Origin: Odobenus rosmarus divergens
Lineage: Eukaryota; Chordata; Mammalia; Carnivora; Odobenidae
Direction of reading: 5' to 3'
Assembly (NCBI RefSeq): GCF_000321225.1
Contig: NW_004450381.1
Location: 2,488,237 to 2,552,236, forward strand
Length of the DNA stretch: 64,000 nt
Shown here: positions 24,440 to 35,713 of the stretch, piece after piece
Layout: each line of letters opens with the position of its first letter
How positions within the stretch are numbered: the stretch's first letter is position 1
Notes under the pieces: generated by a model
Databases searched by the model: none
What the model was told of the DNA's origin: nothing
Seen by the model: only the letters and a program-made list of their open reading frames with translations
Translations under genes and position numbers: made by a program

Positions 24440-24509
24440 GTGGCAATTTATATAAAGAAAGCACTGGGACTGTGGCCACACCTTCAAGAATAAAAAAAAA
24501 AATTAGAAA
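24440..24509 (+). other. ZNF280B: 5'UTR part of the ZNF280B coding exon, after the 3' splice site
   Basis: A plausible acceptor, 'tttgtacttag|g', ends at 24439, 70 bases before the ATG. The pyrimidine tract is modest. The A-run just before the start ('aaaaaaaaaattagaaaATGg') gives an A at -3 and G at +4, a strong Kozak context. Confidence 0.55.
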
Positions 24510-26144
24510 ATGGAACAGCCATGTATATTATGTGAGGAAGAACAAGAGCCTGAACCACAGCAGAACATAGAAGAAACCAAAAAAGTAGATGATGAAGATG
24601 CTGAGCTGATCTTTGTTGGGGTGGAACATGTAAATGACGATGCTGAGCTGATCTTTGTTGGGGTGACTTCAAATTCAAAACCAGTTGTTTCAAATATTTT
24701 GAACAGAGTCACCCCAGGTTCATGTTCAAGGAGAAAAAAGTATGGTCACCTCAGAAAAGGTACTACTCACAAATTTCAGCCTATAAGTCATGTGACCCCT
24801 ATATCAGAAGCCGTGACTGCCTTGCCAGTTTGTGAATCTGAATCAAGATCAACAGATAGTCCCATTATTATTGAGCCTTTGTCTAAACCTGATTATAAAA
24901 ATAATTCACCACAAGTCGTGCCTAATAGCTCTTCAGAGTTATGTTCTCCTTTGATTACATTCACAAGTTCATTACAGCATCCAGTAGGAGCAGCACTTTC
25001 TGTAGGAGGTATGAATAAAAGTCCTTGCATATCAAAGCAACTTTCCCCTGCTGAAGTAAATGGCATAAATCCCAAAAGGCCTAAACTCAGTGATGGAATC
25101 ATAGAGGGACATGCTTCAGCTTTGTCCCCTTCAGGTATCTTTCATACAATGACTTCGCAGCAAAGCACATTCTCAGACAGTGTTCATACCTCATTAAGCC
25201 ATGTTCAGAATGGAGCACCTTTTCCAACAGCTTTTCCAAAGGACAGTGTCCATTTCAAGCCTATAAATCCTGTTAAGGAAAAGAGACCGGCAAAAACAGA
25301 CATTTTGAGTCTAGCAAGTCAAAACCAGATTGTTGATCCCAAGAAAGGAAGTCTGGTCATATTACTTAGTGACTTTTATTATGGGCAACATAAAGGAGAC
25401 GGTCAGCCAGAAGAGAAGACTCATACAACCTTTAAATGCCTCAGCTGCTTGAAAGTTCTAAAAAATGTCAAGTTTATGAATCACATGAAGCACCATTTGG
25501 AACTTGAGAAGCAGAGGGGTGACAGCTGGGAAAGCCACACCACCTGCCAGCACTGCCACCGACAGTTTCCCACTCCCTTCCAGCTGCAGTGTCACATTGA
25601 AAGTGTACACACCATCCAGGAGCCTTCTGCTGTCTGTAAGATTTGTGAATTATCATTCAAAACAGATCAGGTTCTCTTACAGCACATGAAGGACAATCAT
25701 AAGCCTGGCGAAATGCCCTATGTGTGCCAGGTTTGCAATTACAGATCATCAGCCTTTGCTGATGTGGAAACACATTTCAGAAAATGCCATGAAAACACTA
25801 AGAATTTGCTCTGTCCATTCTGTCTCAAAATCTTTAAAACTGCAACACCGTACATGTGTCATTATAGGGGACACTGGGAAAAGAGTGTTCACCAGTGTTC
25901 CAAATGCCGGCTACAGTTTTTAACTTTTAAGGAGAAAATGGAGCACAAGACTCAGTGTCATCAAATGTTTAAGAAGCCTAAGCAACTAGAGGGATTGCCG
26001 CCTGAAACAAAGGTTGTTATTCAAGTGTCACTGGGACCTCTTCAACCAGGATCAGTGGAAGTAGCATCCATTACTGTGAGCACATCTGATTCTGAACCAT
26101 CACCCCCCAGGTCTAAAAGTAGAATTTCAAAAAAACCTCGTTAA
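24510..26144 (+). CDS. ZNF280B: ZNF280B, C2H2 zinc-finger protein (suppressor of hairy wing homologue)
   Basis: A 544-codon uninterrupted frame in a single exon. I recognise it as ZNF280B of the ZNF280/SUHW family from the N-terminal repeated AELIFVGV motif, the LSDFYYGQHKG segment and the C2H2 array; the family's usual length is about 540 residues. Six zinc fingers are visible: C310/C313/H325/H329, C346/C349/H362/H367, C376/C379/H392/H397, C406/C409/H422/H427, C435/C438/H451/H455 and C463/C466/H479/H484. The serine-rich middle (about 100-300) looks disordered. Basic patches at 74-83 and 188-192 (PKRPK), and a basic C-terminus, suit nuclear import. It is expected to be a nuclear DNA-binding regulator; targets cannot be read from sequence. 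The start has a strong Kozak context and no upstream in-frame alternative is evident. The gene lies among immunoglobulin lambda V genes but on the opposite strand, as in other mammals. ZNF280A is the closest alternative name; the overall match favours ZNF280B. Confidence 0.93.
   Translation: MEQPCILCEEEQEPEPQQNIEETKKVDDEDAELIFVGVEHVNDDAELIFVGVTSNSKPVVSNILNRVTPGSCSRRKKYGHLRKGTTHKFQPISHVTPISEAVTALPVCESESRSTDSPIIIEPLSKPDYKNNSPQVVPNSSSELCSPLITFTSSLQHPVGAALSVGGMNKSPCISKQLSPAEVNGINPKRPKLSDGIIEGHASALSPSGIFHTMTSQQSTFSDSVHTSLSHVQNGAPFPTAFPKDSVHFKPINPVKEKRPAKTDILSLASQNQIVDPKKGSLVILLSDFYYGQHKGDGQPEEKTHTTFKCLSCLKVLKNVKFMNHMKHHLELEKQRGDSWESHTTCQHCHRQFPTPFQLQCHIESVHTIQEPSAVCKICELSFKTDQVLLQHMKDNHKPGEMPYVCQVCNYRSSAFADVETHFRKCHENTKNLLCPFCLKIFKTATPYMCHYRGHWEKSVHQCSKCRLQFLTFKEKMEHKTQCHQMFKKPKQLEGLPPETKVVIQVSLGPLQPGSVEVASITVSTSDSEPSPPRSKSRISKKPR
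24597..24665 (+). repeat. ZNF280B: In-frame 27-base duplication in ZNF280B (two DAELIFVGV copies)
   Basis: Bases 24597-24623 and 24639-24665 are identical and encode DAELIFVGV twice (residues 30-38 and 44-52), each preceded by acidic residues. The hydrophobic core with acidic flank resembles a SUMO-interacting motif. That reading is an inference. Confidence 0.85.
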
Positions 26145-26756
26145 TTCTAGTTTCAGTAAATCTAAAGCAGGTATTTCAATCAAAGTAAAAAATCCCCATA
26201 AAAAAAAACCATACAGTATTCAGTAGCATCAAAAATAGTGAAACCAATGAGTCATTTATGAGTTTCTTTTTAAATTCATGAAATGCAGTATTGTCTGATC
26301 TGAATTTTGAAATGCTATTTAAAAATTTGCTACCTGGTTTTCATGTACTGTATCTGGCTTAACACGTAAAAGATGTTTTGTGTATGTATGTGTGTGAGAG
26401 AAAAGAGTGGAAACCTATTTATTATTTTGATATTTCATGTTTTAAGTTTGAAAGCCCTAATTTCTATATATAGAATCTATAGAGTTTTTTTTAAGTACTT
26501 AATTTTATCTTCAACTTTTTCCATGCCTTGAAGATTTCAATATTAACTCTAGTCAGACTTGAATGGCTTTGTTACATCATGGTCCCATTTGCTGCTGAGC
26601 TCCCAGAAGTGTCTGTCTTGTGCTTGTCAAACGTAATCTGACTCTGAGATCCTGAGTGTGGAGAAGTTGAGGGACAAGGTGTGGCATGAATGGGAACCAG
26701 AAACTGGGAGGTTAGTCAGTGGAGGGCAGTGGCTTCTTATTCTGGTTGAAGGCTCA

Positions 26757-26823
26757 CACACATACACACACACACACTCTCTCTCTCTCTCTCTCTCTCT
26801 CACACTCACTCACTCACTCACTC
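26757..26823 (+). repeat. (CA)n(CT)n(CACT)n compound microsatellite
   Basis: CA units to about 26776, CT units to about 26801, then CACT units to about 26822. Confidence 0.95.
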
Positions 26824-27920
26824 TAGTCTTGGAGCCAAGGCAGAAGGACCACTGTCTCAGAGTATCTTTTCCTAGCACAAGAACATCCAAGGAAGCAAAG
26901 CCATTAAAATAAAATGCTTGGTATTTTGGCAAGGGACTCTTGCAGATATGAAACAATCACTGTACCATTGGCTTCAGATGCAAAAGCAGGGGTAATGAAT
27001 AGAATGGGGCCTGGTGCCAGTGGACCTCCTGTTGAGTGATCCAAAGAAGAATTCAGTTTGTTCCCTTCCCTCTCCCTTTTGGCTGGCCTTTGGTCAGAAC
27101 GAATTAGCTGTATACCTCTAAGTCACATCAGTAAAGCAAGTAAAATTTCTCAAGGGAAAGAAGCCCTGACATCCATAGTTTGAACTGCAGTGGACCCACA
27201 GTTTGAACTGAAAAGCGCCAAACAAATGGTATCTATCCAGTTCAAGGACTAGGCTAAATTTAGTTCTCTTACTATTAAGCTGGAATGGGGGTTGTCCAAG
27301 AATAGTAGGTACAGTGGATAAAAGCAGCCCATGGTGACTGAGTAGAATTAAACCCCTTATAGGGCTTTTCCTTATATTTTTCCATGTACATATATCTTAG
27401 CCCAGTAGAACATGTGAAATTTGCAATTTTGTTTCTTGCCTTAGACATGAATGTATTACAATTAACAGTTACTCTGTTGTGTGTATAGTTTCCCTTATCA
27501 AACTAGTTGAGTTTAAAGTCGTCCTTGACACAGTCCGATGTGTAAGAAATGTCCCATTTATTTCATTAGGTATTAGGTCTTAGAGTTATTGTCCTTCAAC
27601 TAATCTATCCAACTGTCTAATCCTTGACTGTACTGTTGGGGGGAACCTTTTCCCCTTGCCATTTCCAAGGACTTTCACATAACAGGAGTGCTCTCTGAGT
27701 ATTGGTTCTTGAACATCACCCGTGGCTGTTTCTGTGGGTTCCCAGGATTGAGTCTCCTGGGTAGTTTCTAGTGCCATCCCTTTTTTTTCCACCTTGACTC
27801 AAGTACCTGGAAGCCTCTGTACATGACTTAAGGAAACTAGGATGCTGTCCATAGACCTGAGCAAGGAGAAATGTCTCCTATTTTCCCTTGCTTTCTCCTC
27901 TTCTTTAACGGTACCTTATC

Positions 27921-28027
27921 TCTCCCCACTGCTTTCTTCCCTCCTCAGTCTCGTTAAATTCCCTACGCTTTCACAGAAAGCTGGGAAGTGATAGTCATCA
28001 GGGGCTTAGCACCCCTTATAGAATTGG
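27921..28027 (+). repeat. Local duplication, copy 1 (copy 2 at 28860-28961)
   Basis: Shared blocks include 'ctccccact', 'gttaaatt-cct', 'tttcaca-aaagctgggaag', 'atcatca' and 'tagaattg', in the same order and spacing in both copies. The copies are visibly diverged (perhaps 75-80% identical by eye) and about 940 bp apart. Confidence 0.75.
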
Positions 28028-28221
28028 GAAGGAGGACAGAATACAAGGTAGTTGTGAGTTTATTGTCTATGGTTTAAAGAATTTCCTGAGTGTAGATTCT
28101 ATTTATTTGCTCAATGCTTGATTGATTGATTTGCACTTTGAACACTTTACTAGGCCTTTTTATTAGTTTGCTTGGGCCAAGGCACTTTGTTAATATTTTA
28201 GCCTGAGCCTATTTTTTTAGG

Positions 28222-28269
<48 letters not shown>

Positions 28270-28297
28270 GTGTGTGTGTGTGTGTGTGTATGCGCAC
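28222..28297 (+). repeat. (GA)n(GT)n compound microsatellite
   Basis: About 22 GA units from 28222, then gtgagt and a (GT)n run to about 28290. Confidence 0.95.
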
Positions 28298-28489
28298 ACT
28301 TGTTTTAGCCTCAGGTAGAAACTTGTATATAAATAGATATGCAGACTTTTGCATACTTATCTCCCTTATTCTGTTCCTATAACAGAAATTCTGTTTTGAA
28401 AACAGTAAAAATATGAAATATTTTAGTTCTGTCTTTTTGTGGTTGCTTGGTATTATCAACACTGTTAACTGTTGTTTGCTGTTTAACTG

Positions 28490-28790
28490 AAGTATGACCC
28501 TAAGGAGTACAAATTGTTATTTATTGCCAACTACAGGTTCTGGTGATATGGCCCCTGTCTACCTCCTCTCGCTTTTCCATTCTCTGCCATGCTACTCAGC
28601 CATTTTCCCCACTGGTGCACTATTTTTGACACACTGGCCTTGCTTTTCTTTAAGCAAATCACATTTCTTCCTGTTCCAAAGACTTTGCAACTGCTCTTCT
28701 CTTAGAATGCTTTTCTCCTAGGCCTGCATGGCTTGCTACCTCGCTTAATTGTTTGATACTTCCTTTAGTTTGTTGAGCTTCACCAATGTT
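28490..28790 (-). repeat. L2-like fragment, antisense
   Basis: 'gtctacctcctctcgctttt', 'cctgttccaaagactttgca' and 'tcttagaatgcttttctcct' resemble the reverse complement of an ancient L2-type 3' end. Confidence 0.4.
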
Positions 28791-28859
28791 CTTAAAAGAG
28801 ACTGACAATGAAATCTCCATCCTCCTTCTTACTACTCCCCCTTTTAAAGGCACTTTAAG

Positions 28860-28961
28860 CCTCCCCACTCCCTTTTTCCTCTCCAACCTGGTTAAATTTC
28901 CTAGGTTTTCACAAAAAGCTGGGAAGATAATCATCAAAAGCTTTGCTTTTCTTAGAATTGA
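28860..28961 (+). repeat. Local duplication, copy 2 (copy 1 at 27921-28027)
   Basis: See copy 1. Both lie inside the presumed ZNF280B 3'UTR and have the same orientation. Confidence 0.75.
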
Positions 28962-29630
28962 GCTAGCTTGAGTCAATTTCTGTGCCTGTAACCAAAAGAA
29001 ACTGAATATAGTGAGTTCAGTTCTTTCAGGAGCTTTCTCTGTTTTTCTACTGATACCTCTATATTTTTTTAATGCAATGTCACTTTGTTTTGTTTACAAA
29101 TATATTGAATATCTGTCAAGATTACTATTTTGTTATTGCCCTTTGTGAATTTCCATGTCTATTTTGCTTGCTTGTTCTTTAAGATGAAATTTATTATTTT
29201 GTTAATGTTGCCAAAAATTGTAAGTAAAATAGCAATTGTAGTAATAAAATGTTGTTTTGAAAAAAAACTTTTTGTTTTATTATCTTTTCTCGAGTAAAGT
29301 TTAAGTTAATTTTTATTTGGTACCACTATGTGGATTCTTTGCCTTCCTGCCAGTTGTGTTTATTTTTAATCATATTGCATTGGCCAAAACTTCAAAACAG
29401 TGAGATGTAAATGAGCTTTTCTGTTCTTGGTTTTAGTGAGAAATGCTTTACCATTAAAGGTAATGCTCATATTGCTTAATGAATTTCTGCCTTTAGAATT
29501 TTTAAAGAAAATTGCTTAGTTTTATTGGATAATTTACAGTGTCTGTTGAGACAGTCATTTACATTTTCTTTACTATCCTGAAGTTATGCTCAGCCTGATT
29601 CACAACTTTTCTATTAGAAATCTTCCTCTC

Positions 29631-29828
29631 CTTTTTTTTTTTTTTAATATTTTATTTATTAGAGAGAGTGAGCAAGAGCGAGAGCCCAAGTGGTAGGGGG
29701 AGAGGCAGAGAGACAAGCAGACTCCCCACTGTGCAGGGAACCAGGCACAGGGCTTGATCCCAGAACCCTGAGATCATGACCTGAGCCAAAGGCAAGATGC
29801 TTAACTGACTGAGCCATCCAGGCATCCT
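29631..29828 (-). mobile_element. CAN-SINE, reverse
   Basis: T-run tail, 'gatcatgacctgagccaaag' and head 'gagccatccaggcatcctg'. Flanks 'aaatcttcctctcct' and 'aaaccttcctctcct' form a near-perfect target duplication. Confidence 0.93.
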
Positions 29829-29839
29829 GAAACCTTCCT

Positions 29840-30857
29840 CTCCTGAATATTTCCACTTCTTCTACTCAGAATCTCATTCCTTTTCTCATTTCTAATTTTG
29901 AAATGGATTTCCTTTTCCCTTCATTAGATTTGCCACAGTTTTATCAATGTTTCTGATTTCCTTTTTCCAAGGAGCAACCCTTGATTTATTATCTCAACTA
30001 ATTTTGTTTTCTCTACTTTGTCTTAATTCATTCTATACCTCTACTTTCTTTAGGATTGTTCTTTTTTTATAAAGACCTTTTATTTTAAAAGTTTTATTTT
30101 TTTGGGCTCCTGGGTGGCTCAGTCGTTAAGCGTCTGCCTTTGGCTCAGGTCATGATCCTGGGGTTGTGGGATCGAGCCCCGCATCAGGCTCCCCACGTGG
30201 GGAGCCTGCTTCTCCCTCTCCCACTCCCCCTGCTTGTGTTCCCTCTCTCACTGTGTCTCTCTCTGTCAAATAAAATCTATTTTTTTCTTTAATAAAGTAT
30301 TTAAACTTTGCCTACCTTTGTTTACAGCTTTGAATCCCCAATATTTTGATGGCATGTTTTCATTTTTATTAAAGTTTTCATTCAGCATACTTTTTTGAGT
30401 AAGTTAATCCCAAAGGTATGCAGGCTGAATGTTTTAGTCTGAATTTACAGTTTACTGTGAATTAAATTTTCCTTGGAGCTTTGAGGTTATACACTGTGTG
30501 TGGGTATACACTAAATGTCTTTATATACACACATCCTTTTCAAATTACTACATGGGTTATTAAAAAATATTTGATAAAAATATGAACTGTTTTAATTCTA
30601 GAAATCTGTCCCCCCAAAATGAATACAGTATAAAAGGTAATAAAAGTATGAAAATACTCATTTGAAGGAAATTCCTAATAACAAAACTTGGAAATGTTAA
30701 AGAAAAATTATTCATGACATCTAGGGTGTAGAATAAGGGGTTTGATCAGATATCAAGTGTGGTCAGGTATCAATGGTGGGGAGTTTTCCCTAAACTGACC
30801 CAATAAGGATTCTTGGCTAAAACGACTAAAGGCAGAGCCCGAGGTGGGAGTATTGCT
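29840..30857. other. AT-rich DNA with one SINE, otherwise no gene seen
   Basis: Apart from the SINE at 30103 no gene or named repeat is supported. Much of 29830-30080 reads like antisense L1 ORF2. Confidence 0.4.
30103..30292 (+). mobile_element. CAN-SINE, forward
   Basis: Head 'gggctcctgggtggctcagt', 'gtcatgatcctggggttgtg' and '(ct)n-tgtcaaataaaatcta' tail. Confidence 0.95.
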
Positions 30858-31375
30858 TTATAACAAATTACCACAAAACTAACAGCTTAAAAAAAATGAT
30901 CTCCCACTGTTTCTGAGACTTGGGAATCCAGGAGCAACTTAGTTGGGTTGTTGTGGCTCAGAGTTCCATGAGGTACAGTCACCTGAAGGCCTGACAGCCT
31001 GGTGGATTTGCTTCCAAGATGGCTCACTCACATGGCTATTGACAGGAAACTCCAGTTCCTTGCTCACTGTTGGGAGAAAGCCTCAGTTCCTCCATATGAG
31101 CCTTTCTACTGGATTACCTGTGTGTTCTTAGGACATGCCTAGCTGGCTTATAGAACAAGTATTCCCAGGGAGTGAGCAAGGAGGCTGCACTGTCTTTTAT
31201 GACCTAGTCTCAGACATTTTACTCTTATTTCTACAATATTCTATTCATTAGAAGTGAGCCACAAGTCCAGCCCACACACCAAGGGGAAGGTAATTAGGCT
31301 CAACCTTTGAAGGGGGAAAAAAAATACAGGCATTTTTAAATTTTAAACTACCATGTTTCATACTTGGGCCACATT
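30858..31375. repeat. Old mammalian interspersed repeat (7836 family)
   Basis: Opens 'tttataacaaattaccacaa' and continues 'gttgttgtggctcagagttc' and 'cacaagtccagcccacacac'. Confidence 0.55.
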
Positions 31376-32706
31376 ATTTATTACATACCTCCTAATGTGC
31401 AAAATACATTCACCTCCTGAATCTCATCATCTAAATCAGGTCTAGATGTGGATCAGGTTCTAGGGTGGTATTCCTTATGTGCAGTATCTCAAGAACAGTT
31501 CCTCTAGATCTTAAGACCTGTGAACGAAAGAGATGAGTTATCTGCCCACCTACATCTCCATCCAACACAAAGGTGTGACAGGCGTAAGACAACCTTTATA
31601 GACATGCCTGTTCATAAAGGGGAAGGGGAGATGGCAGTCATTTGTCAGCAATTCTGAAATCCCACTAAGTACATGCTGGTGTTCATTGATTAGGACTCAA
31701 GGCCTGGAAATTCTCTTGGCTTTGATCTCAGGACTCTTGATTCTTCCCTATGACATACTTCCTTTTATATGAAAGGCAGTACATGGTTATAGCAGAATCG
31801 TTTGCTCAGCCTGCTTCCTGCTCATAGCAGGTAGAAGTCCAAAGTTCTCTTTTATTTTGTACTCTCTTGCCCTTTCAGTGTAAGCTAGAGACATTTCTTC
31901 AAGTATATTCTCTTAGAAACTTTGTCTCCTGTTAATCTTACTGGTGTTCATGCTAAAGAAGTCCACTCCAAAGCCACAACCACACATCTCAAGATACAAC
32001 CTTTTCCATCTTGGTTTTGTGCTGAGACAGCTGAGGGACAACACCCTTAAACTTAGGAGAAGTCCTATTGTGTGATTGAGGTGATCTTTAGAGGGCCTTG
32101 GCCTGACTGGATGGTGCTCTGGTGCATCACCTTTCATCCTTCTGAGCCTTAAAGAATTTTACAGTCATATTTCCAGGAATCTTTAGACCACATTTCTTCA
32201 GTGCCCTGGGTGTGCTCTTTGCTTGGTAGCCATTAATTTCAGCACCTTTTGCCGTCTGAAGAGACTGGAAATTTTCAAAACCTGCAAGTTCTGGCTCTTG
32301 TTTTATTTAATAGTCCTACCCCTAACTGCCCCGCCCCCCGCCTTCATATTGTACTATAATCAACAATAAGAAGAAGCCAGGTGGTACTTCCCAGCTCTCC
32401 GGCTGGAAATCTCCTTAGCGAGATGACTCAATTAGTTAGGTACATTTTCTGCTTCTCATATAACTGAAGGTGTTAATGTTACCAAACTTTCTACCACTAC
32501 ATAACCCCTTTCTCAATTTTCTAATAGCATGTTCCTCATTTTTAAACCATACTGGAGTGTTCTCAAAGTTCAGTTTTTTTGTGTGTTTGTTTTTTTACTC
32601 AGTCTTGAACTAACACTCTCCTCAAAGTCCTTCAGCTTTTGCCCACTGCCCAGTTCCAAAGCCATATTTTAGATGTTGGTTATAGCAGCATTCCCCTTCC
32701 AGGTGC
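31376..32706. other. No gene seen
   Basis: No supported coding frame. The longest frame (minus 31913-32137) shows no domain. Confidence 0.5.
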
Positions 32707-32895
32707 CAAAATCTGTATTAGCTATCTATGACTGTGTAAAATATCAGGGCAAACTTGCCAGTTTAAAACTGTTTTCCAGAGTCAAAAATTTGGAATCTGC
32801 TTAGCTAAGTAGCTCTGGCTCAGCTTCTTTTCTGAGGTTGCAGTTAAGGTGTTGCCTAGAGCTCTGGCATCTGAAGGCTTAACTGGGGCTGGAGG
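32707..32895. repeat. Old mammalian interspersed repeat (7836 family, partial)
   Basis: 'ctgtattagctatctatgac' at about 32713 and 'agtagctctggctcagcttc' at about 32809 match the layout of the copies at 7836 and 30858. Confidence 0.5.
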
Positions 32896-32899
32896 ATCA

Positions 32900-33230
32900 G
32901 TACTATGGTCTGAATGTTTTTGTTCCCCCCAAGTTCATATTGAAATCCTAAGCCCCCAAAGTGCTGGTATTAGTAGATGGGGCCTTTGGGAAGTGATTAG
33001 GTCATGAGGGTACAGCCTTCTTGAGTGGGATTAGTGTTTTTATAAAAGATTGCACAGAGCTCCCTAGCCCTTTCCACCATGCGAAGATACAAGAAGCCTC
33101 ACCTCACTTGACCATGTTGACACCCTGCTCTTGGACTTACAGCCTCCAGAACTGTGAGCAGCAAATTTCTCTTGTTTATAAGCTACCCAGTCTATGTATT
33201 TTATTACAGTAACTTGAATGGACTAAGGCA
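32900..33230 (+). repeat. Old LTR-like or transposon-derived repeat
   Basis: 'atggtctgaatgtttttgtt', 'gcctttgggaagtgattagg' and 'gcctccagaactgtgagcag' form a complete copy of a common mammalian repeat that ends 'gactaaggca'. The family (LTR of the MaLR group or other) is not certain. Confidence 0.55.
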
Positions 33231-33904
33231 ATCAACCTCTAAACTTACATGGCTGTTGGCAGGAGGCCTCAGTTACTTGTCACGTGTTCCTTGTGTCATG
33301 TCGGCTGGCTTCTAGCATGGTTGAGTGCAAGGAAGAGCAAGGAGAGCAAGGAGGAAGCTGCAACCTAGTTGGGAGATGAATAACATCACTTCTGTTATAT
33401 ACTATTGGTCACCCAGACCAATCTTGGTATAATATGGAAGTTGACCACATGTGGCCAGGAATACCAGGGGGTGGGGAATCCTTGGGGGCAATCTTGGAGC
33501 TACCTCGGGGAGAAGGGAATGTTAGAAATTTTTGTGACATTCCACAGGGAATGCAGATAAAATCAAGTTAGTGATCATGGTTTTACTTTCCCACTCTCCA
33601 GTTTGCTGTTTTGGCTGACACTGACCAGCTTGAGATGAGATTCTTTTAGGAGTAAGTACATTAGTTTAAAAACTTTGAATATGTAATACATTCACATTCT
33701 TCAAACATCAAAAAGTGTAACAATTTTCAGATTCTTTTTTAGCTTTCTAATTTATTTTTTCTCCTACTTTTTTAAGTTTTCCTCACCTTGCTTTTTTGTT
33801 TTTGAAAAGGTAACAATTTCACAATGTCTTATGGCATATAAATTGGCAAAATCATTACCTAAAAATATGAAAGAACTAATTAAAAGCTTTTTTCTGAAGT
33901 GGTT

Positions 33905-34120
33905 TTTTTAAAGATATTTATTTATTAGAGAGAGAGAGAAAGTGTGTGAGTGGGGGAGGAGCAGAGGGAGAGAGACAAGCAGACTCCACACTGAGTGCAG
34001 AGGCTGACGCAAGGCTTGACGCGGGGCTTGATGTGGGGCTTGATCTCAGGACCCTGAGATCATGACCTGAGCCAAAATCAAGAGTTGGACGTTCAACCCA
34101 CTGAGCCACCCAGGTGTCCC
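33905..34120 (-). mobile_element. CAN-SINE, reverse
   Basis: Tail 'aaagatatttatttattaga', 'gatcatgacctgagccaaaa' and head 'gagccacccaggtgtccc'. An internal segment 'gcaaggcttgacgcggggct' shows a short tandem expansion of the 'ggggcttga' unit. Confidence 0.94.
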
Positions 34121-34182
34121 TTTTTTGAAGTGTCTCTAAAGATTACTTAGAGCAATCTCTAATGCACTGATAGGAAATTATT

Positions 34183-34658
34183 TTTTTATTTTTTTATCTT
34201 TAAATAATTTTTTATTGTTATGTTAATCACCATACATTACATCATTAGTTTTTGATGTAGTGTTCCATGATTCATTGTTTGTGCATAACACCCAGTGCTC
34301 CACGCAGAATGTGCCCTCTTTAATACCCATCACCAGGCTAACCCATCCCCCCACCCCCCTCCCCTCTAGAACCCTCAGTTTGTTTTTCAGAGTCCATCGT
34401 CTCTAATGGTTCGTCTCCCCCTCCGACTTACTCCCCTTCATTCTTCCCCTCCTGCTATCTTCTTCTTCTTCTTCTTTTTTTTCTTAACATATATTGCATT
34501 ATTTGTTTCAGAAGTCAGATCCGTGATTCATCAGTCTTGTACAATTCACAGTGCTCACCATAGCACATACCCTCCCCAGTGTCTATCACCCAGCCACCCA
34601 ATCCCTCCCACCCCCCACCACTCCAGCAACCCTCAGTTTGTTTCCTGAGATTAAGAAT
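34183..34658 (-). mobile_element. 5'-truncated L1 3' end, reverse
   Basis: Reverse complement of the same L1 3'UTR as at 1-1443. A perfect 12-bp target duplication (taggaaattatt) lies at 34171-34182 and 34659-34670. Confidence 0.94.
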
Positions 34659-34670
34659 TAGGAAATTATT

Positions 34671-35674
34671 GTAAAGAAAAAAAAAACACCTGGCTATTTC
34701 ACAAAGAAGAGATATAACTACTTAATAAATAAATGCAAAATACTCAATCTCAATGGTAAACATAGAAATGGAAATTAAACAATGGTATCTTATTGATGGA
34801 TATTCTAGAAAATATAATGTCTATTGCCAATGAGAATATGATGAAAAGTGCCAATTGGTATAAATCATTCTGGAAGTTATTTTAAAATGTGAATTAAAAA
34901 GCAATAATGTCATATTCTTTCATAGATATCTTTTACAAATTCAGTAAAAATTCAGAGAATAATGTTTATATATCAGAAATGTAGCATACAAGAAACTCCA
35001 AGATTTTAGTTTGTACTTATAGGAAGTGGGAATAATTGCCCCAAAATTGAATGCTTTGGTACTCCTGTTTAATAGCTATATATACACACACATATACACA
35101 TATTTATTAAAGATAGATTGCAGTAGTATGAAGTAAAACTAGCAGGATACAAAGTTCTGTATACATTGTGATTTGAACTATGGAGAAAATACATGAAGGA
35201 AAAAAGACTAAAAGAGTAACTTCTATACTCATCCAACTTCTGAATTATTTCATCTTTATAGGATAGGAACAAGCACTCCTTAAAAATATTTCCAGATTTT
35301 ATGCAGTGAGCTTGCATTGTTTTGAAAATTTTATTCATATAAAATGAGGAGCTTACTTTCTTTGCTCCAACTAGCAGTTGGAAATATATCTTACATGCTT
35401 TTTTGGGGGCAGGGTGGGAGGGCAGGAATTGATTATAAACTCTTCAACTAGTACAGCTTCCATTGTGCCCTATGGGTTGACAAAATAGTTGGGTTCTGTT
35501 TTTCCTATATCCACCTTCTCCCAAAATAGTCACTGAATCATTTTAGCCCCCTTCCCTTGACTTTTGTCCCAAATAAGTAACCAACATTTAAGTTTCCTGG
35601 TGAGTTAAAATGTCTATCCATTTGATAATCAAGTCAGATTGATAATATGTAGACCCAGGCTCACCCAGGTGGCA
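34671..35674. other. No gene seen; IGLV 3' flank
   Basis: AT-rich sequence with a short (CA/TA) patch at about 35080-35105. Nothing else is supported. Confidence 0.5.
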
Positions 35675-35713
35675 GGTTCATGCCACCATTCTTCATCTGG
35701 GTTTTTCATTGTG
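35675..35713 (-). other. Recombination signal of the 36 kb IGLV pseudogene
   Basis: Minus strand: heptamer CACAATG (35713-35707), 23-bp spacer, nonamer GCATGAACC (35683-35675). The heptamer has one mismatch to CACAGTG and the nonamer matches ACAAAAACC at six of nine positions, so it is degraded. Confidence 0.75.

Larger units (their letters stand above)
26145..29262 (+). other. ZNF280B: Probable 3'UTR of ZNF280B with candidate polyadenylation signals
   Basis: No coding frame follows the stop. AATAAA occurs at 26908-26913 and 29243-29248. The second is followed by a GT-rich run (gttgttttg) and an A-run, and is the better end signal. The segment includes simple repeats at 26757 and 28222 and a local duplication near 28 kb. 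The exact 3' end needs transcript data. Confidence 0.45.

Noticed and set aside
26627..26912. Frames over the CA/CT microsatellite at 26.7 kb
   Set aside because: Translations of simple repeats in the presumed 3'UTR.
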